64,000 nucleotides of DNA from an uncultured Thiohalocapsa sp. (lineage in GTDB: Bacteria > Pseudomonadota > Gammaproteobacteria > Chromatiales > Chromatiaceae). Position 1 is the stretch's first letter. Every line of letters starts with the position of its first letter. The stretch is taken from the NCBI RefSeq assembly GCF_913063425.1, contig NZ_CAJXYK010000003.1:62001-126000 (forward strand), in the 5' to 3' direction. The notes under the pieces are model-generated. The model was not told where the DNA came from and ran no database searches. It was given only the letters and a program-made list of their open reading frames with translations. The translations under genes were made by a program, and so were the position numbers. This document shows positions 1 through 12,937 of the stretch, piece by piece.

Positions 1-1179
1 GGCAACGACTGCTGGGGGAATGCGCTCTACGGCATCGCGCTGCAACGGAGCAAGGACGCACCCGAAGCCCCGTCCAGGCCCACCCTGCTCGCTAATCGCT
101 GTCATCAGAACGGTGGATTCGGTATTCGCTATCTGTCCTCCGACGGCCAAGCCGAGGGCAACTGGTGCTGGGCCAACGGGCTGACCAACGAGATCGCCCG
201 CAAGGAACAGACGGAGCCGCGCCCCCTCGGCCCGAGCCGGGTGGAGATCCACAGCCATTACACCAAGCCGCCGAAGGACCCCGCCGAGCTGGCGGCGGAG
301 CGGTTGGCGGCGCGCCCGGATGCGGCGCTGGTGCGGGCGCTGACGGAGGCCGGGGTGGCCGATGCGGCGCGGCTGGCGGACTTCCTCGGCAGCGGCTGCC
401 GCGGTTGCCTGCGGCGGTTCTGGGCGGGGCCGGCGGCGGTGGTGCGCCCGGCGGAGGCTGAGGATGGCGGGGGCGATGGTGCGCAGACGCCAGTTGCGGC
501 GGAGTCGCCAGTGGATGAGGCCGACGCGCCGCAGTTGTATGAGCTGCGGTGGGCGGATGAGGTTGTGGCGGCGGATGCCGGTGGTGAGGGTGACAGGCCC
601 GGCATTGGTCCGCAGAGCGGACCCTACGGTGCTCGCAGGGTCCGCTCTGCGGACCGTGGCGTTGCTGGGGCCTCGGAGGACGCCGGACCAAAGTCGGAAC
701 AGGCCTCAACCGGACGCAAGCACCGCGGCCTCAGCATCCCCCGGTACCGGCCAGATGCCGAGGCGGACCGCCGACACCCGGCGCTGGGGGCAACCGACGA
801 GCCGTCCACCGAGGAACCCGCCACGCCACCGGACCCGCTGTCGGACCGGCTCGACGCCTGGGTGCTGGAGTGGCTGCGCCGGCAACGGGAGACGGACGCG
901 CTGGATGGGGCCTTCGGGCGGGGGCCATGCTGGGCGCTGGCCCTGTTCTCCGTGCTCCCGGACACGCCGAAGGTGCTGCGGCAGCTCGGTAATGCCCGCA
1001 ACCGGGAGCGCTGGCTGGACCGACTGGCGCGCCGGGATGCGGCCCTGGGCCGGGAGCAGGCGCCGGTGGTGCTGATGGACGCGCCTTGGGAGCTGAGCCT
1101 GACCGACGACGGCCTGGCGGCGTCCGTCGGCGCCGAGCCGGAGCCGGCGGCGGGCCGCCGACCCGGCTCCGCCCTGTGA
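1..1179 (+). CDS. Right-handed beta-helix protein, C-terminal part (5' end outside window)
   Basis: The frame is open from the first base, so the gene begins upstream; 392 residues are visible. Residues about 28-60 have the short Asn/Gly turns of right-handed parallel beta-helix repeats (NGGFGIRYL, then EGNWCWANG). After residue 80 the repeat ends and an Ala/Arg/Glu-rich linker follows, then a compact region (about 275-375) with DPLSDRLDAWVLEWL and a Trp-rich stretch that I do not recognise. A perfect 19-bp palindrome at 607-655 is translated in frame within the linker. The stop lies 15 bases before the next gene, so the two are probably co-transcribed. Beta-helix proteins often bind or present ligands; the role here is unknown. 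Confident it is coding, not of function. Confidence 0.7.
   Translation, partial: GNDCWGNALYGIALQRSKDAPEAPSRPTLLANRCHQNGGFGIRYLSSDGQAEGNWCWANGLTNEIARKEQTEPRPLGPSRVEIHSHYTKPPKDPAELAAERLAARPDAALVRALTEAGVADAARLADFLGSGCRGCLRRFWAGPAAVVRPAEAEDGGGDGAQTPVAAESPVDEADAPQLYELRWADEVVAADAGGEGDRPGIGPQSGPYGARRVRSADRGVAGASEDAGPKSEQASTGRKHRGLSIPRYRPDAEADRRHPALGATDEPSTEEPATPPDPLSDRLDAWVLEWLRRQRETDALDGAFGRGPCWALALFSVLPDTPKVLRQLGNARNRERWLDRLARRDAALGREQAPVVLMDAPWELSLTDDGLAASVGAEPEPAAGRRPGSAL
607..655. repeat. Perfect 19-bp palindromic repeat inside a coding region
   Basis: The left arm GGTCCGCAGAGCGGACCCT (607-625) is matched exactly by its reverse complement at 637-655, with an 11-base loop. The element lies wholly within the beta-helix gene and keeps its frame. 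It looks like a REP-type palindrome rather than a terminator, since no T-run follows. Confidence 0.85.
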
Positions 1180-1194
1180 CGGGCGCTGGAGCGG

Positions 1195-3867
1195 ATGTTG
1201 CTGCGGCGCGCCCTGGCGGAGGCGAGCGCCGGGCGGCGCGTCCGCCGCTGGCCCTTCGGCGGGCGCAAGTGGGGCGCGACGACCGGGCGGCGGCGCGCTG
1301 CCGGCGCGCCCGGCGCCTTGTCCGCACCCGAGCTGCGCCGGGCGCGCCGACGGGAGCGGCGGCGCCTGCTCCGCGGCCTGCCGCCGGCGGCGCTGCTGGG
1401 GCTCGGCGTGTGGACCCTGTTGCTGGCGGGCGGGGTGCTGATCGGCGCGCAGGAGGCGGGGCTGCTGCGCTGGGCGGACCTGCTGACGCTGGCCGAGGCC
1501 CCGCCCGCGGACTGGCCGACGCTGGCGGCGGCGCTGGGCGCCGGGTTCGCGGACGCCTGGCTCGGCCTCGGGGTGTTCGGCGCCCCGGCCTGGCTGCTCT
1601 GGCCGCTGGCGGCGCTGTGGCTCTGGGTGCAGGGCCTGAACCTGGCCCTGCCCAGCGCGCTGCATCTGCGCTTCTGGCAGGAGCGCCGGCTGCGGGCCGT
1701 GCTGGTCAACAACCTGTTCTCCTTTCTCTCATCCAAGCAGGACGACGGCCACCAACCCGGCCCGCTGGCGCGGCTGGCGGCGCACCTGGAGCGGCGGGCG
1801 CGGCGGCGCTGGCTGCGGCGGCGGCTGTTCGGGCGCCGGCACGCCTTCGCCGCGCCGCCGGACCTGGCGCTGCTGATGCTGCGGGACATGGACGGGCTCG
1901 CAGACGAGGACATCCCCTGGCTGCAAGCACTGGCGGCGCTGAAGCGACCCCGCCAGGGCCTGCTGCTGGTGTCCCAGAGCGCCGACACCTCGAGCCTGGA
2001 GGGCTGTTACATCAAGGTCTGGGAGGCGGCGGGGCCGGCGCCGGAGCGGCTCTGGATGGTGCAGGAGCCGCAGTCGGTACACATCCCGCCGGCACCTCTC
2101 ATTGAGGCGCCTGGCACCGGCTTTGCGCTGCACATCGGCGCGGACGGCAACCTGCTGCCGTCGCCCACGCCCGCTCCGGTCACCCGCTGCCCCGATCCGG
2201 CCCGGCGGGCACAGGCGGCGCTACGGCTCGCCGAGCTGCTGGGGCTGCTGGCGCCGGACGCCCTGGCCCGGCTGCGCCCGCCGCCCGACGCCGCCCCGCC
2301 GACGGCGCCACCCTCAAGCCGGGACGAGCGCGCCCGCGACCAGGATCGCGATGCCCTGGGCAAGGCGCTGGAGCGCTTGGGCGCCCACGGCTATGACCCT
2401 CTGCAGCTGCTGGCGGCGCTGGTGCTCGGCTCCGCGCCGGCGGCACCGATGGAGCTGCACCAACCGCTGGGGCTGGCGCATCTGTCCGACCTCTGGGAGC
2501 AGGAGCTGAGCCCGTACCATGCGCTGCTCTGCACCGGTCGCCGGGACCTGCCGCCAGTCCTCGACGACATGGCCCAAGACGCCCTGCTCCGGCACGCCAT
2601 GGATGCGGATGCGCTGCTGCTGGAGAAACAAGGGGACGTGCCCGTCGATGGCCGATGGACCCAATGGCGGCGGCTGGTTGGGCGCGCCGGGTATCGGCTG
2701 CACCTGGCCCAGGCCCTGCGTGACTATGCCGGCGACACCGCGGCGGCGGACCTGCCGCGACTCATCGCCTGCGGCGAGCTGCACCATCTGCGATGCGCCT
2801 GCGACCTGCTGGAGGGCGCATCCCCGCCCTGGGCGACACGACGCAACGCCGGCCACCTGGCACCGCTGCTGAAGGCGGCGCTGTTCCTGCTGCGCGAGCG
2901 CCTGAGCCTGGCCGCATCGCAACCGCCGCACCCCCTGCTGGTGGATGCCTGGCGGCGGCTGCACGCACGGCTCACCAGCCCGTCGGTCATGGCGCTGGCG
3001 GATGACCACGGCCACGCCTGGGTGCTGTATCTGGCGGCGCTGGGGCTGGTGGAGGCGTCCGGCGCGGACGTGCAGGCGTTCGGCTTTCCGCAGCGGTTGG
3101 ACGCCTGCTTGGCGGAGTTGGACGAAGCCCTGGACGCAGCGGAAGATCCGGACGACCGCGCCGCATGCCAGCAGGACGCCCGAGCGCGCTTCCAGGCCGC
3201 GGCGCGAGCGCTGCAACACCGCATCGACGCCCTGGAGCCGGACCTGGGCCGCCTGCTGCTGGAGACGCGCCTGCGGCGGGACTGGTTCCCACTGCCGGAG
3301 CGCATCAAGGCACGCCTGCGTCAGCGCTGCCTGGATCAGGCCGGCACGCGCCTGATCGGCGCCCTGGCCCGGGCCTGCCGAGCGGGCGAGCCGGCAGCGG
3401 CCATCCTCGCCGTCGCGGAACACCACCGCCAGCGCCCGCTGCTGGTGCTGGGCGGCCTGGCCTGGCTGGCGCTGGCGCAGGTCCGCTCCCAGGCGGACGG
3501 CGCCAAGGATGCGGGGCCAAGCTCGGATACGGCATTGCTGCGGATCGCAGATTTTTTGGAGGCCATGCGCGTGCGCCACGGCGGTGAGAATGAGCCGATC
3601 CCCGCCCTGTTGCCGCCGCCATCGTTCCAACCGGCGCAGACGGCGCCGCTCCTGGCGTTGTTGGAGGAGCGCGACTTCCGCGAACGACTGCACCAGCTCT
3701 CCGAGCGCGGCGCCGCCGAGCGCACCGCCCTGCAACGCGGACGCCACCAGCTCGGCCTGGACGAGGCGGGCGCCGAGGCACCGGAGGGCATCGCCCTCGG
3801 CAGTCGCGACGCGGTGCATCGGGTGATCGAGGGGCTGTCGGAGCGGTTGCTTGGGGCGTCGGGCTGA
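1195..3867 (+). CDS. Large membrane-anchored protein with Walker-B-like patch, unrecognised
   Basis: An 890-residue protein. The ATG is preceded by GGAG at good spacing, 15 bases after the beta-helix gene. The N-terminus is very Arg-rich, followed by hydrophobic segments near residues 62-85 and 115-150. Around residue 225 there is a hydrophobic strand ending LRDMDGL, then a second strand LLLVSQSAD, resembling the Walker B and following sensor strand of STAND/KAP-type NTPases. I find no convincing Walker A (GxxxxGKS/T), so it may be a degenerate NTPase. The remaining 600 residues are Leu/Ala-rich and probably helical, perhaps a helical-repeat scaffold. It could be the membrane or signalling partner of the upstream beta-helix protein. 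Function unknown. Confidence 0.65.
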   Translation: MLLRRALAEASAGRRVRRWPFGGRKWGATTGRRRAAGAPGALSAPELRRARRRERRRLLRGLPPAALLGLGVWTLLLAGGVLIGAQEAGLLRWADLLTLAEAPPADWPTLAAALGAGFADAWLGLGVFGAPAWLLWPLAALWLWVQGLNLALPSALHLRFWQERRLRAVLVNNLFSFLSSKQDDGHQPGPLARLAAHLERRARRRWLRRRLFGRRHAFAAPPDLALLMLRDMDGLADEDIPWLQALAALKRPRQGLLLVSQSADTSSLEGCYIKVWEAAGPAPERLWMVQEPQSVHIPPAPLIEAPGTGFALHIGADGNLLPSPTPAPVTRCPDPARRAQAALRLAELLGLLAPDALARLRPPPDAAPPTAPPSSRDERARDQDRDALGKALERLGAHGYDPLQLLAALVLGSAPAAPMELHQPLGLAHLSDLWEQELSPYHALLCTGRRDLPPVLDDMAQDALLRHAMDADALLLEKQGDVPVDGRWTQWRRLVGRAGYRLHLAQALRDYAGDTAAADLPRLIACGELHHLRCACDLLEGASPPWATRRNAGHLAPLLKAALFLLRERLSLAASQPPHPLLVDAWRRLHARLTSPSVMALADDHGHAWVLYLAALGLVEASGADVQAFGFPQRLDACLAELDEALDAAEDPDDRAACQQDARARFQAAARALQHRIDALEPDLGRLLLETRLRRDWFPLPERIKARLRQRCLDQAGTRLIGALARACRAGEPAAAILAVAEHHRQRPLLVLGGLAWLALAQVRSQADGAKDAGPSSDTALLRIADFLEAMRVRHGGENEPIPALLPPPSFQPAQTAPLLALLEERDFRERLHQLSERGAAERTALQRGRHQLGLDEAGAEAPEGIALGSRDAVHRVIEGLSERLLGASG

Positions 3868-3980
3868 GGCCGGGTGGGGGCCAGCGCGGGGCTCTGGGTT
3901 TGACCGGGTCGATGCGTGGACTGATAGTCGGCGGACGAACAAGTGCCCGATAGATCCATCCGGAACCACACCAGCGCGGC

Positions 3981-4763
3981 TCAGCCTCCCAGATCCGCCA
4001 CCGTCCCACGCACCATGCCAGCGAACTCGGCCGAGTCGTGAACCGCCCGGTCCAATTGCTGCTGAGCGCGTTCTGCGACCTCTCGCAGCGCCGCATTTTG
4101 CGGGTGATCTGCGGCAGTACGGACAATCTGACCAAAGGCATGGAGGTACTTCAGCTTGTCCCGCCGCACCTCAACCAGCTCCACCCGGTTCAGACCCAGG
4201 GCGTTGAGGGTCTGCTCACCCCGTCCGCCGGTCCCATCGAGGCCGTAAGCGACCTCGGCCCGAAAACCAATGTAATCGGCAGGGTCTTCCTTGGACGGAT
4301 CAACCATGACCGGCGCTTCCCGCCGCAGTGCGTCCTTATGGTTGCGCGCCCGCGCCGCGGGATCGATCAACGGGAATAGGTTCTTCTTGAAGCGCTGGTT
4401 GCAGAGCTGGCATGAGAACAGCAGGTTGTCCCACTCGTAGGCAAGCCAGTAGTAGCCGGGGCGCCCGAGGACATCGGCTTGGTGCTGGCGAAAACCGCCC
4501 TTGGGCCGGTAATGCTCTACGTCTCCATAGGCGATGTGCGACACCTTCGACTCACAGAAGGCGCACTTGTCGTGCTGCATTGCCTTCAGTACAGCCTTGA
4601 CGTCGTCGTGGGCATAGATATCCCCATCGAACTCGAACTTGAGGGCACCGCTGTCGTAAGCCGCCGGGTTCGCCGTATAGCTCAGGGAATGACCCCGGCG
4701 CTTGTTCTTGCCCTTGGTCCGCAGCACCGCGGGCGCCGATGACGTACGGCGAATGCGGATCAT
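3981..4763 (-). CDS. HNH endonuclease, PtuB-like (Septu-type defence), locus 1
   Basis: A 260-residue HNH nuclease. Visible motifs are the first zinc knuckle CAFCE, the catalytic region DVEHYRPK, the WLAYEWDNLLFSCQLCN segment and a following KNLFPL, so the beta-beta-alpha-metal site looks intact. The gene starts one base after the stop of the ATPase gene (TGA-G-ATG), indicating translational coupling. An OLD/AAA-like ATPase followed by an HNH protein is the organisation of Septu (PtuA-PtuB), in which the ATPase is thought to control the nuclease during phage infection. The DNA-damaging role is taken from the family. It could also be a related ATPase/HNH system with another name. Confidence 0.8.
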   Translation of the reverse strand: MIRIRRTSSAPAVLRTKGKNKRRGHSLSYTANPAAYDSGALKFEFDGDIYAHDDVKAVLKAMQHDKCAFCESKVSHIAYGDVEHYRPKGGFRQHQADVLGRPGYYWLAYEWDNLLFSCQLCNQRFKKNLFPLIDPAARARNHKDALRREAPVMVDPSKEDPADYIGFRAEVAYGLDGTGGRGEQTLNALGLNRVELVEVRRDKLKYLHAFGQIVRTAADHPQNAALREVAERAQQQLDRAVHDSAEFAGMVRGTVADLGG

Positions 4764-4764
4764 C

Positions 4765-6087
4765 TCAATCCCCGCCTTCGCGTTTCAGCGCCTCGGCGGC
4801 CCGTCGAATGATGTCCATGGCCTCGATGTCCGCGGCGCTCTCCCCCGCCGGCAGTGCCGTCAGCTCCTGGTCCAGTTCCGCCAGGCGCCGCCTGTCCTCA
4901 CCGGAGAGCGCCGACTTGGACAGCAGATCGGTGCGCTCGGCGATGGTGCTGTCATAGACCGCGGCCCGCGCCGTCGGCAGGCCGAACAACTCGCTGGTCA
5001 GGAGTTGATCCACCCGCCAACCGGTCACCGACGCGAAGGACTGATCGATGAGCACATGATCCCTCTCTCGCCGCAGCACCGCGATGCGGGCATCCCGCGC
5101 GGCCTGAACGATCAGCGGACTGTGGGCGGTGGCGATGAACTGGGCATTCGGAAAGAGCTCCGACAGCCAGTCCATCAGCCGGCGCTGCCAGGATGGATGC
5201 AGATGCAGGTCGATCTCGTCCACCAGTACCACGGCGGGCTGGGCCAGTGGGTCTGCGGCGTCGGGCCAGCGGCGGAACATGCGCGCCGCCAGGTCCACCA
5301 CCCAGGTCGTCATGGTGCGGTAACCGAGGCCCATGCGCTGGAATGGCACCCGTCCATAGGGCGTCTCGAAGACGACCTCCGCGCTCGGACCGTCCTTGAC
5401 GCGAATCTCGACATCGCTCACGTCCGGCAGCAGGCGCACCAGCAAGGTCTTCACCTGATCCCGGCGCGCGGCGTAGTCGATGCCGTTCCGGTCGTCTTGC
5501 TTCGCAGCCGCATAGTCCATCTGCGCCAGCCACTCGTCCGGGCTGATCAAGGTCGCCTCGTCGTCGAACAGGGTGGCGGCGTCGAATCCCTCCGGGTCGC
5601 CGTCGATGAGTTGGCTGCGACCGGCGTTGCGGGTGGCGCCGTAGCCGAAGCAGCCGGCATCCGCGAGCCGCGTGACCATCTCCCAACCGACCCCCGCAAA
5701 ACCGCCCATTGGCTCTAAGCCCGCGCGCACCGCGACGCGTTCCAGCTCAGTCGGCTCGCAGTCCGGGTGGGCGCCAAGGAGGAAGTCGGCGCTGATCGCG
5801 AGTCCGGAACCGGTATGCGGCCGCAGCATGGACCGCAGCGGTGGCCAGCCAAGGATCCAAGCTCGTGCTTTGACGTCCTTGACCAAAGGGGGCATGACCA
5901 CGGGCGTCATCCCCGCAATCGCCTGCAGCAGCGTCGTCTTTCCCGTCCCGTTGTCGCCGAGGATCAGCGTCCAAGGCGCAGGTCGACCGTCGTCCAGGGT
6001 CAGATCGAGGGTCTGCCTCGGCCCGAAGCATGCGAGGTTCTCAACGGAGATGGAGCCCAGGTAGGCAGCTTGGTCGGGTTGGCTCAT
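4765..6087 (-). CDS. AAA/ABC-type ATPase, PtuA-like (Septu-type defence), locus 1
   Basis: A 440-residue ATPase. Residues about 38-52 hold the Walker A GDNGTGKTTLL; near the C-terminus is VVLVDEIDLHLHPSWQR (Walker B with the following His), then IATAHSPLIVQAA (switch). This is the ABC/OLD-like ATPase type paired with HNH nucleases in Septu. I chose the ATG at 6087 (protein begins MSQPDQAAYL) because homologous ATPases start just before the beta strand preceding Walker A; an open frame extends to 6279 but looks non-coding. It is the first gene of a two-gene unit with the HNH gene and is transcribed away from the groEL terminator region. Confidence 0.82.
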   Translation of the reverse strand: MSQPDQAAYLGSISVENLACFGPRQTLDLTLDDGRPAPWTLILGDNGTGKTTLLQAIAGMTPVVMPPLVKDVKARAWILGWPPLRSMLRPHTGSGLAISADFLLGAHPDCEPTELERVAVRAGLEPMGGFAGVGWEMVTRLADAGCFGYGATRNAGRSQLIDGDPEGFDAATLFDDEATLISPDEWLAQMDYAAAKQDDRNGIDYAARRDQVKTLLVRLLPDVSDVEIRVKDGPSAEVVFETPYGRVPFQRMGLGYRTMTTWVVDLAARMFRRWPDAADPLAQPAVVLVDEIDLHLHPSWQRRLMDWLSELFPNAQFIATAHSPLIVQAARDARIAVLRRERDHVLIDQSFASVTGWRVDQLLTSELFGLPTARAAVYDSTIAERTDLLSKSALSGEDRRRLAELDQELTALPAGESAADIEAMDIIRRAAEALKREGGD

Positions 6088-6281
6088 GCTGTCGCCTCGG
6101 GTTGATGCCGGTGCGGTGATCCGAGTCGCGGATTCTGGTGGTTGGAAGCGAGGGGTCGCAGAATCGAGGGGGCACTCGATGGCATTGAGGTGAAAGCGCA
6201 GGGTATTGGATTTCTGGCCACTCGTCGCCCGACGCTCGGGTTTCTCTACGCGCGCGGGTACCGTCATTGGAGCTGACACGC

Positions 6282-6308
6282 AAAAAGCCCCGCCGAAGCG
6301 GGGCTTTC
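6282..6308 (-). terminator. Rho-independent terminator of groES-groEL
   Basis: A 10-bp stem, AAAGCCCCGC paired with GCGGGGCTTT, around a four-base loop (6284-6307). It is followed on the minus strand by a T-run (6286 down to 6282). It lies 60 bases past the groEL stop; the flanking A-tract may let it work in both directions. Confidence 0.85.
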
Positions 6309-6367
6309 TCCGTCGCCCTCCCTGGCGACCGTAGCGGCGTTTTCGCCGTCAGGCGAAAAATCTGCTG

Positions 6368-8023
<1,656 letters not shown>

Positions 8024-8093
8024 TCAGTGTTCGTTAGCAGGGGAATGGTTCAGCCGAATGTGGACGGGCCCGGATGCGGGCGCAGATCCAGGC

Positions 8094-8384
8094 TCAGGAC
8101 TCGATGACGCCCATGATGTCGTCCTCGCGCATGACGAGGAAATCCTCACCGTCGAGCTTGACCTCGGTGCCGGAGTACTTGCCGAAGAGCACGCGGTCGC
8201 CGACCTTCACGTCGAGCGAGCGGGTGTCGCCGTTGTCCATCAGCTTGCCGTTGCCGACGGCGATGATCTCGCCCTGGATGGGCTTCTCGGTGGCGGAGTC
8301 CGGGATGACGATGCCGCCGGCGGAGGTGCGCTCCTCCTCCATACGACGGACGACGACGCGGTCATGCAGTGGGCGGATGTTCAT
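8094..8384 (-). CDS. groES: Co-chaperonin GroES (10 kDa)
   Basis: 96 residues, starting [15 protein letters not shown], with the mobile loop [19 protein letters not shown] that docks on GroEL and the ending [20 protein letters not shown]. It caps the GroEL ring. The ATG at 8384 has a strong GAGGGG ribosome site 9 bases upstream; the longer open frame to 8534 runs through the leader and is not coding. First gene of the groES-groEL operon, under the promoter at 8550-8577 and CIRCE at 8524-8550. Confidence 0.99.
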   Translation of the reverse strand: MNIRPLHDRVVVRRMEEERTSAGGIVIPDSATEKPIQGEIIAVGNGKLMDNGDTRSLDVKVGDRVLFGKYSGTEVKLDGEDFLVMREDDIMGVIES

Positions 8385-8523
8385 GCTTGCTTTCCCCTCA
8401 GCTTGTGGATGGGTTGCGGGTGGTGAAACGCCGGGCGCCGACGGCCGGTTTCCAGTGGGGGCGTCAGACCTGATGCTGGCGCCTGATCCGCTGGCGCCTG
8501 ATCCGACCGGCGCCCGGAGCGTG

Positions 8524-8550
8524 TTAGCACTCAACGGTAGCGGCTGCTAA
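8524..8550. promoter_or_regulatory. CIRCE operator (HrcA site) of groES-groEL
   Basis: TTAGCACTC (8524-8532), nine bases, then GGCTGCTAA (8542-8550). The consensus is TTAGCACTC-N9-GAGTGCTAA, so one half is perfect and the other has two mismatches. It sits directly downstream of, and touching, the -10 box, where HrcA would block transcription. Confidence 0.88.
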
Positions 8551-8577
8551 TAATAGGGCGCGGCGGTGGCGTGTCAA
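8550..8577 (-). promoter_or_regulatory. Sigma-70-type promoter of groES-groEL
   Basis: On the minus strand there is a perfect -35 TTGACA (8577-8572), a 16-base spacer, then -10 TATTAT (8555-8550). The -10 abuts the CIRCE operator, consistent with a vegetative promoter repressed by HrcA. I see no clear sigma-32 box. Confidence 0.8.
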
Positions 8578-8799
8578 GTGGCGTTTGCGCCAGCAGCGAC
8601 GGGTGATTTCGGGATGCCTGCAACCAGCAGCCGGGCGCCGACGCCGGACCCGCGGGTGAGCTGCATGGCCAGCGGCAGACAGCGGCTCGGGCATGACCAA
8701 GCGGGGGCGGTGCCGACGACTGCGGCGAGCGGCGGCCTCGCCACAGGCAGACAGTCGGCGGCGGCAGGGGCTCGGCTGAGCGGCCCGGACGCGCCGGGC

Positions 8800-9231
8800 T
8801 CAGTCCTCGCGCCGATAGTCCGCGTCGATGATGCGCGGGCGGTGGCCGCCACCGAGGTCATCGTCATCGCGACGCGGGCCGATGGCCTCCACCCGCACAT
8901 AGCGCAGCAGCAGCGCACGCCGCAGCGGCGGAATCAGCAACAGGAAGCCCGCGATGTCGGTGACGAAGCCCGGCAGCAGGAGCAGAAAGCCGCACACCAG
9001 CAGCACGGCGCCGTCCAGCAGCTCCAGCGCCGGCGTCTCGCCCCGCTCCATGGCCCGGCGCACGCGCAGCAGCACATTGAGCCCCTGCATGCGCACGAGG
9101 TAGCCGCCGATGACGGCCGTCAGCACCGACAGGGCGATGGTGGGCAGTGCGCCGATGACGGAGCCCACCTGGATCAGAAAGTAGAGCTCCACCAGCGGTG
9201 CGCCGACGAAGAGCAGAAGAAAAAGCCACAT
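8800..9231 (-). CDS. fxsA: FxsA family membrane protein
   Basis: 143 residues. It starts MWLFLLLFVGAPLVELYFLI and shows the conserved FxsA core: a hydrophobic first helix with VE, then GSVIGALPTIALSVLTAVIG, RMQGLNVLLRVRRAMERGE and a second hydrophobic region LLLLPGFVTDIAGFLLLIP. The tail is charged (RRDDDDLGGG). FxsA is an inner-membrane protein that, in E. coli, relieves F-plasmid exclusion of phage T7; its normal role is unclear. The start at 9231 is the first Met before the membrane segment. It is encoded next to groES, on the same strand, as in many gammaproteobacteria. Confidence 0.93.
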   Translation of the reverse strand: MWLFLLLFVGAPLVELYFLIQVGSVIGALPTIALSVLTAVIGGYLVRMQGLNVLLRVRRAMERGETPALELLDGAVLLVCGFLLLLPGFVTDIAGFLLLIPPLRRALLLRYVRVEAIGPRRDDDDLGGGHRPRIIDADYRRED

Positions 9232-9531
9232 GAGCACGGTCTCGGAGAATGACGGTCGCGGGCGGAGATGCCGGGGTTGCGGGCCTGCCGGCGCCGCGGC
9301 GACCCGCGTTGCGCTGCCCGGAAGCGCTGCAAATCCCGAAGGTCTGTCCGGTAAAAGCGGATTCAAACCCCGCCGCCCATCGGCACGAATTCCGTTAGGC
9401 TATGCGCCCGCTGCCGAAGGCGGCCGCTGCATCGCCCCGCTGAGGCCGGCTCGCCCGCCGCAGGCGCACTGAATGTTTCCAACCCCAGCCCAGCATCACC
9501 AGCCCAACACCCCCAACCCGGAGCCGCCCCG

Positions 9532-9873
9532 ATGTCCGAGCGCAACGCCGCCGATGTCCATGTGGTCTTCTGCACCTGCCCGGACCAGGGCGTCGCCGAA
9601 TCTCTCGCCGGCGCACTGGTCGAAGCAGGACTTGCCGCCTGCGCCACCCTGCTGCCCGGCGCCGTGTCCATCTACAGCTGGGAGGGCCGCATCGAGCGCG
9701 ACAGCGAGGTGCTCCTGATGCTCAAGACCACGGGCGCGCGACTGCCGACGCTCACCGAGCGCATCTGCGCGCTGCACCCCTATGACGTGCCGGAGGTGAT
9801 CGCCCACCCCATCACCGCCGGCCACGACCGCTACCTTGATTGGGTGAGACAATGCACAACCACCACTGCCTGA
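9532..9873 (+). CDS. cutA: CutA1 divalent-cation tolerance protein
   Basis: 113 residues, the usual CutA1 length. Family signatures are visible: VVFCTCPDQGVAESLAGALV at the start, AACATLLPGAVSIYSWEG, the pair EVLLMLKTT, and HPYDVPEVIAHPI near the end. CutA1 forms very stable trimers and is linked to copper/divalent ion tolerance and periplasmic redox proteins. It precedes dsbD directly, which is the common cutA-dsbD order; the dsbD frame is already open over the end of this gene. Confidence 0.95.
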   Translation: MSERNAADVHVVFCTCPDQGVAESLAGALVEAGLAACATLLPGAVSIYSWEGRIERDSEVLLMLKTTGARLPTLTERICALHPYDVPEVIAHPITAGHDRYLDWVRQCTTTTA

Positions 9874-10013
9874 TCGCCTGGGTGCTCGCTCCGCTGCTGC
9901 GCGCGGCGCGACGCAGCCCGGGCAACCTTGGCGCAGCGCGGCGCCGCCCGGCACCCGCCTCGCCATGGGGGGCGTCTGCGCCGACGCACGCCCCTGGTGC
10001 TGCGCGCCCGCGC

Positions 10014-12376
<2,363 letters not shown>

Positions 12377-12380
<4 letters not shown>

Positions 12381-12937
12381 ACCCGGCCAAGGTGCTGGTG
12401 GTGACGGTGCTGGCCGGCACGCTCAGCATCGGCGCGGCCCTGTTCGGCGAGCGCTGGCTCGCCCAGCAGGACATGGACCTCGGCGGGCACAGCCACGACG
12501 GGCGCATCGCGATCCTGCCGGACCTGCGGCTGCCGGACCTCACGGGCCAGCAGATCGCGAGCAACGCCTGGGCCGGCAAGGTCGTGGTGCTCAACTTCTG
12601 GGCCACCTGGTGTCCGCCCTGCCTGCGCGAGATGCCCATGCTCGACGAGCTTCAGCGCGGCGTGGACCCGGGCCGGCTCCAGGTGGTGGGCATCGCCATC
12701 GACGCCCGTGATGCGGTGGAGCGCTTCCTCGCGGAGAATCAGGTGGGCTACCAGATCCTGCTCGGCGACCTGGATGCGGTGGAGCTCTCCCGCCGGCTCG
12801 GCAACCGCACCGGCGGCCTGCCCTTCACCGTCGTCTTCGATCCCCTGGGCCGCCGCGTCTACAGCCGCACCGGCGAGATCACGCCCGGTCTGGTGCGTGA
12901 GCACGTGATCCCTCTCCTGAAGCTGGAAACCGGCTGA
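12377..12937 (+). CDS. TlpA/ResA-type membrane-anchored thioredoxin
   Basis: 186 residues. An N-terminal hydrophobic anchor (about 5-24) is followed by a thioredoxin fold with the active site ATWCPPCLREMP (Cys79 and Cys82) and the cis-Pro region GGLPFTVVFD. Such proteins reduce periplasmic thiols, often for cytochrome c maturation, and take electrons from DsbD or CcdA. The start overlaps the dsbD stop by four bases (ATGA), so the two are translationally coupled and DsbD is the likely electron donor. Confidence 0.93.

Noticed and set aside
2314..3969. 551-codon open frame opposite the 890-residue membrane protein
   Set aside because: Gln/Arg-rich without domains; the plus-strand frame has a ribosome site and structured hydrophobic segments.
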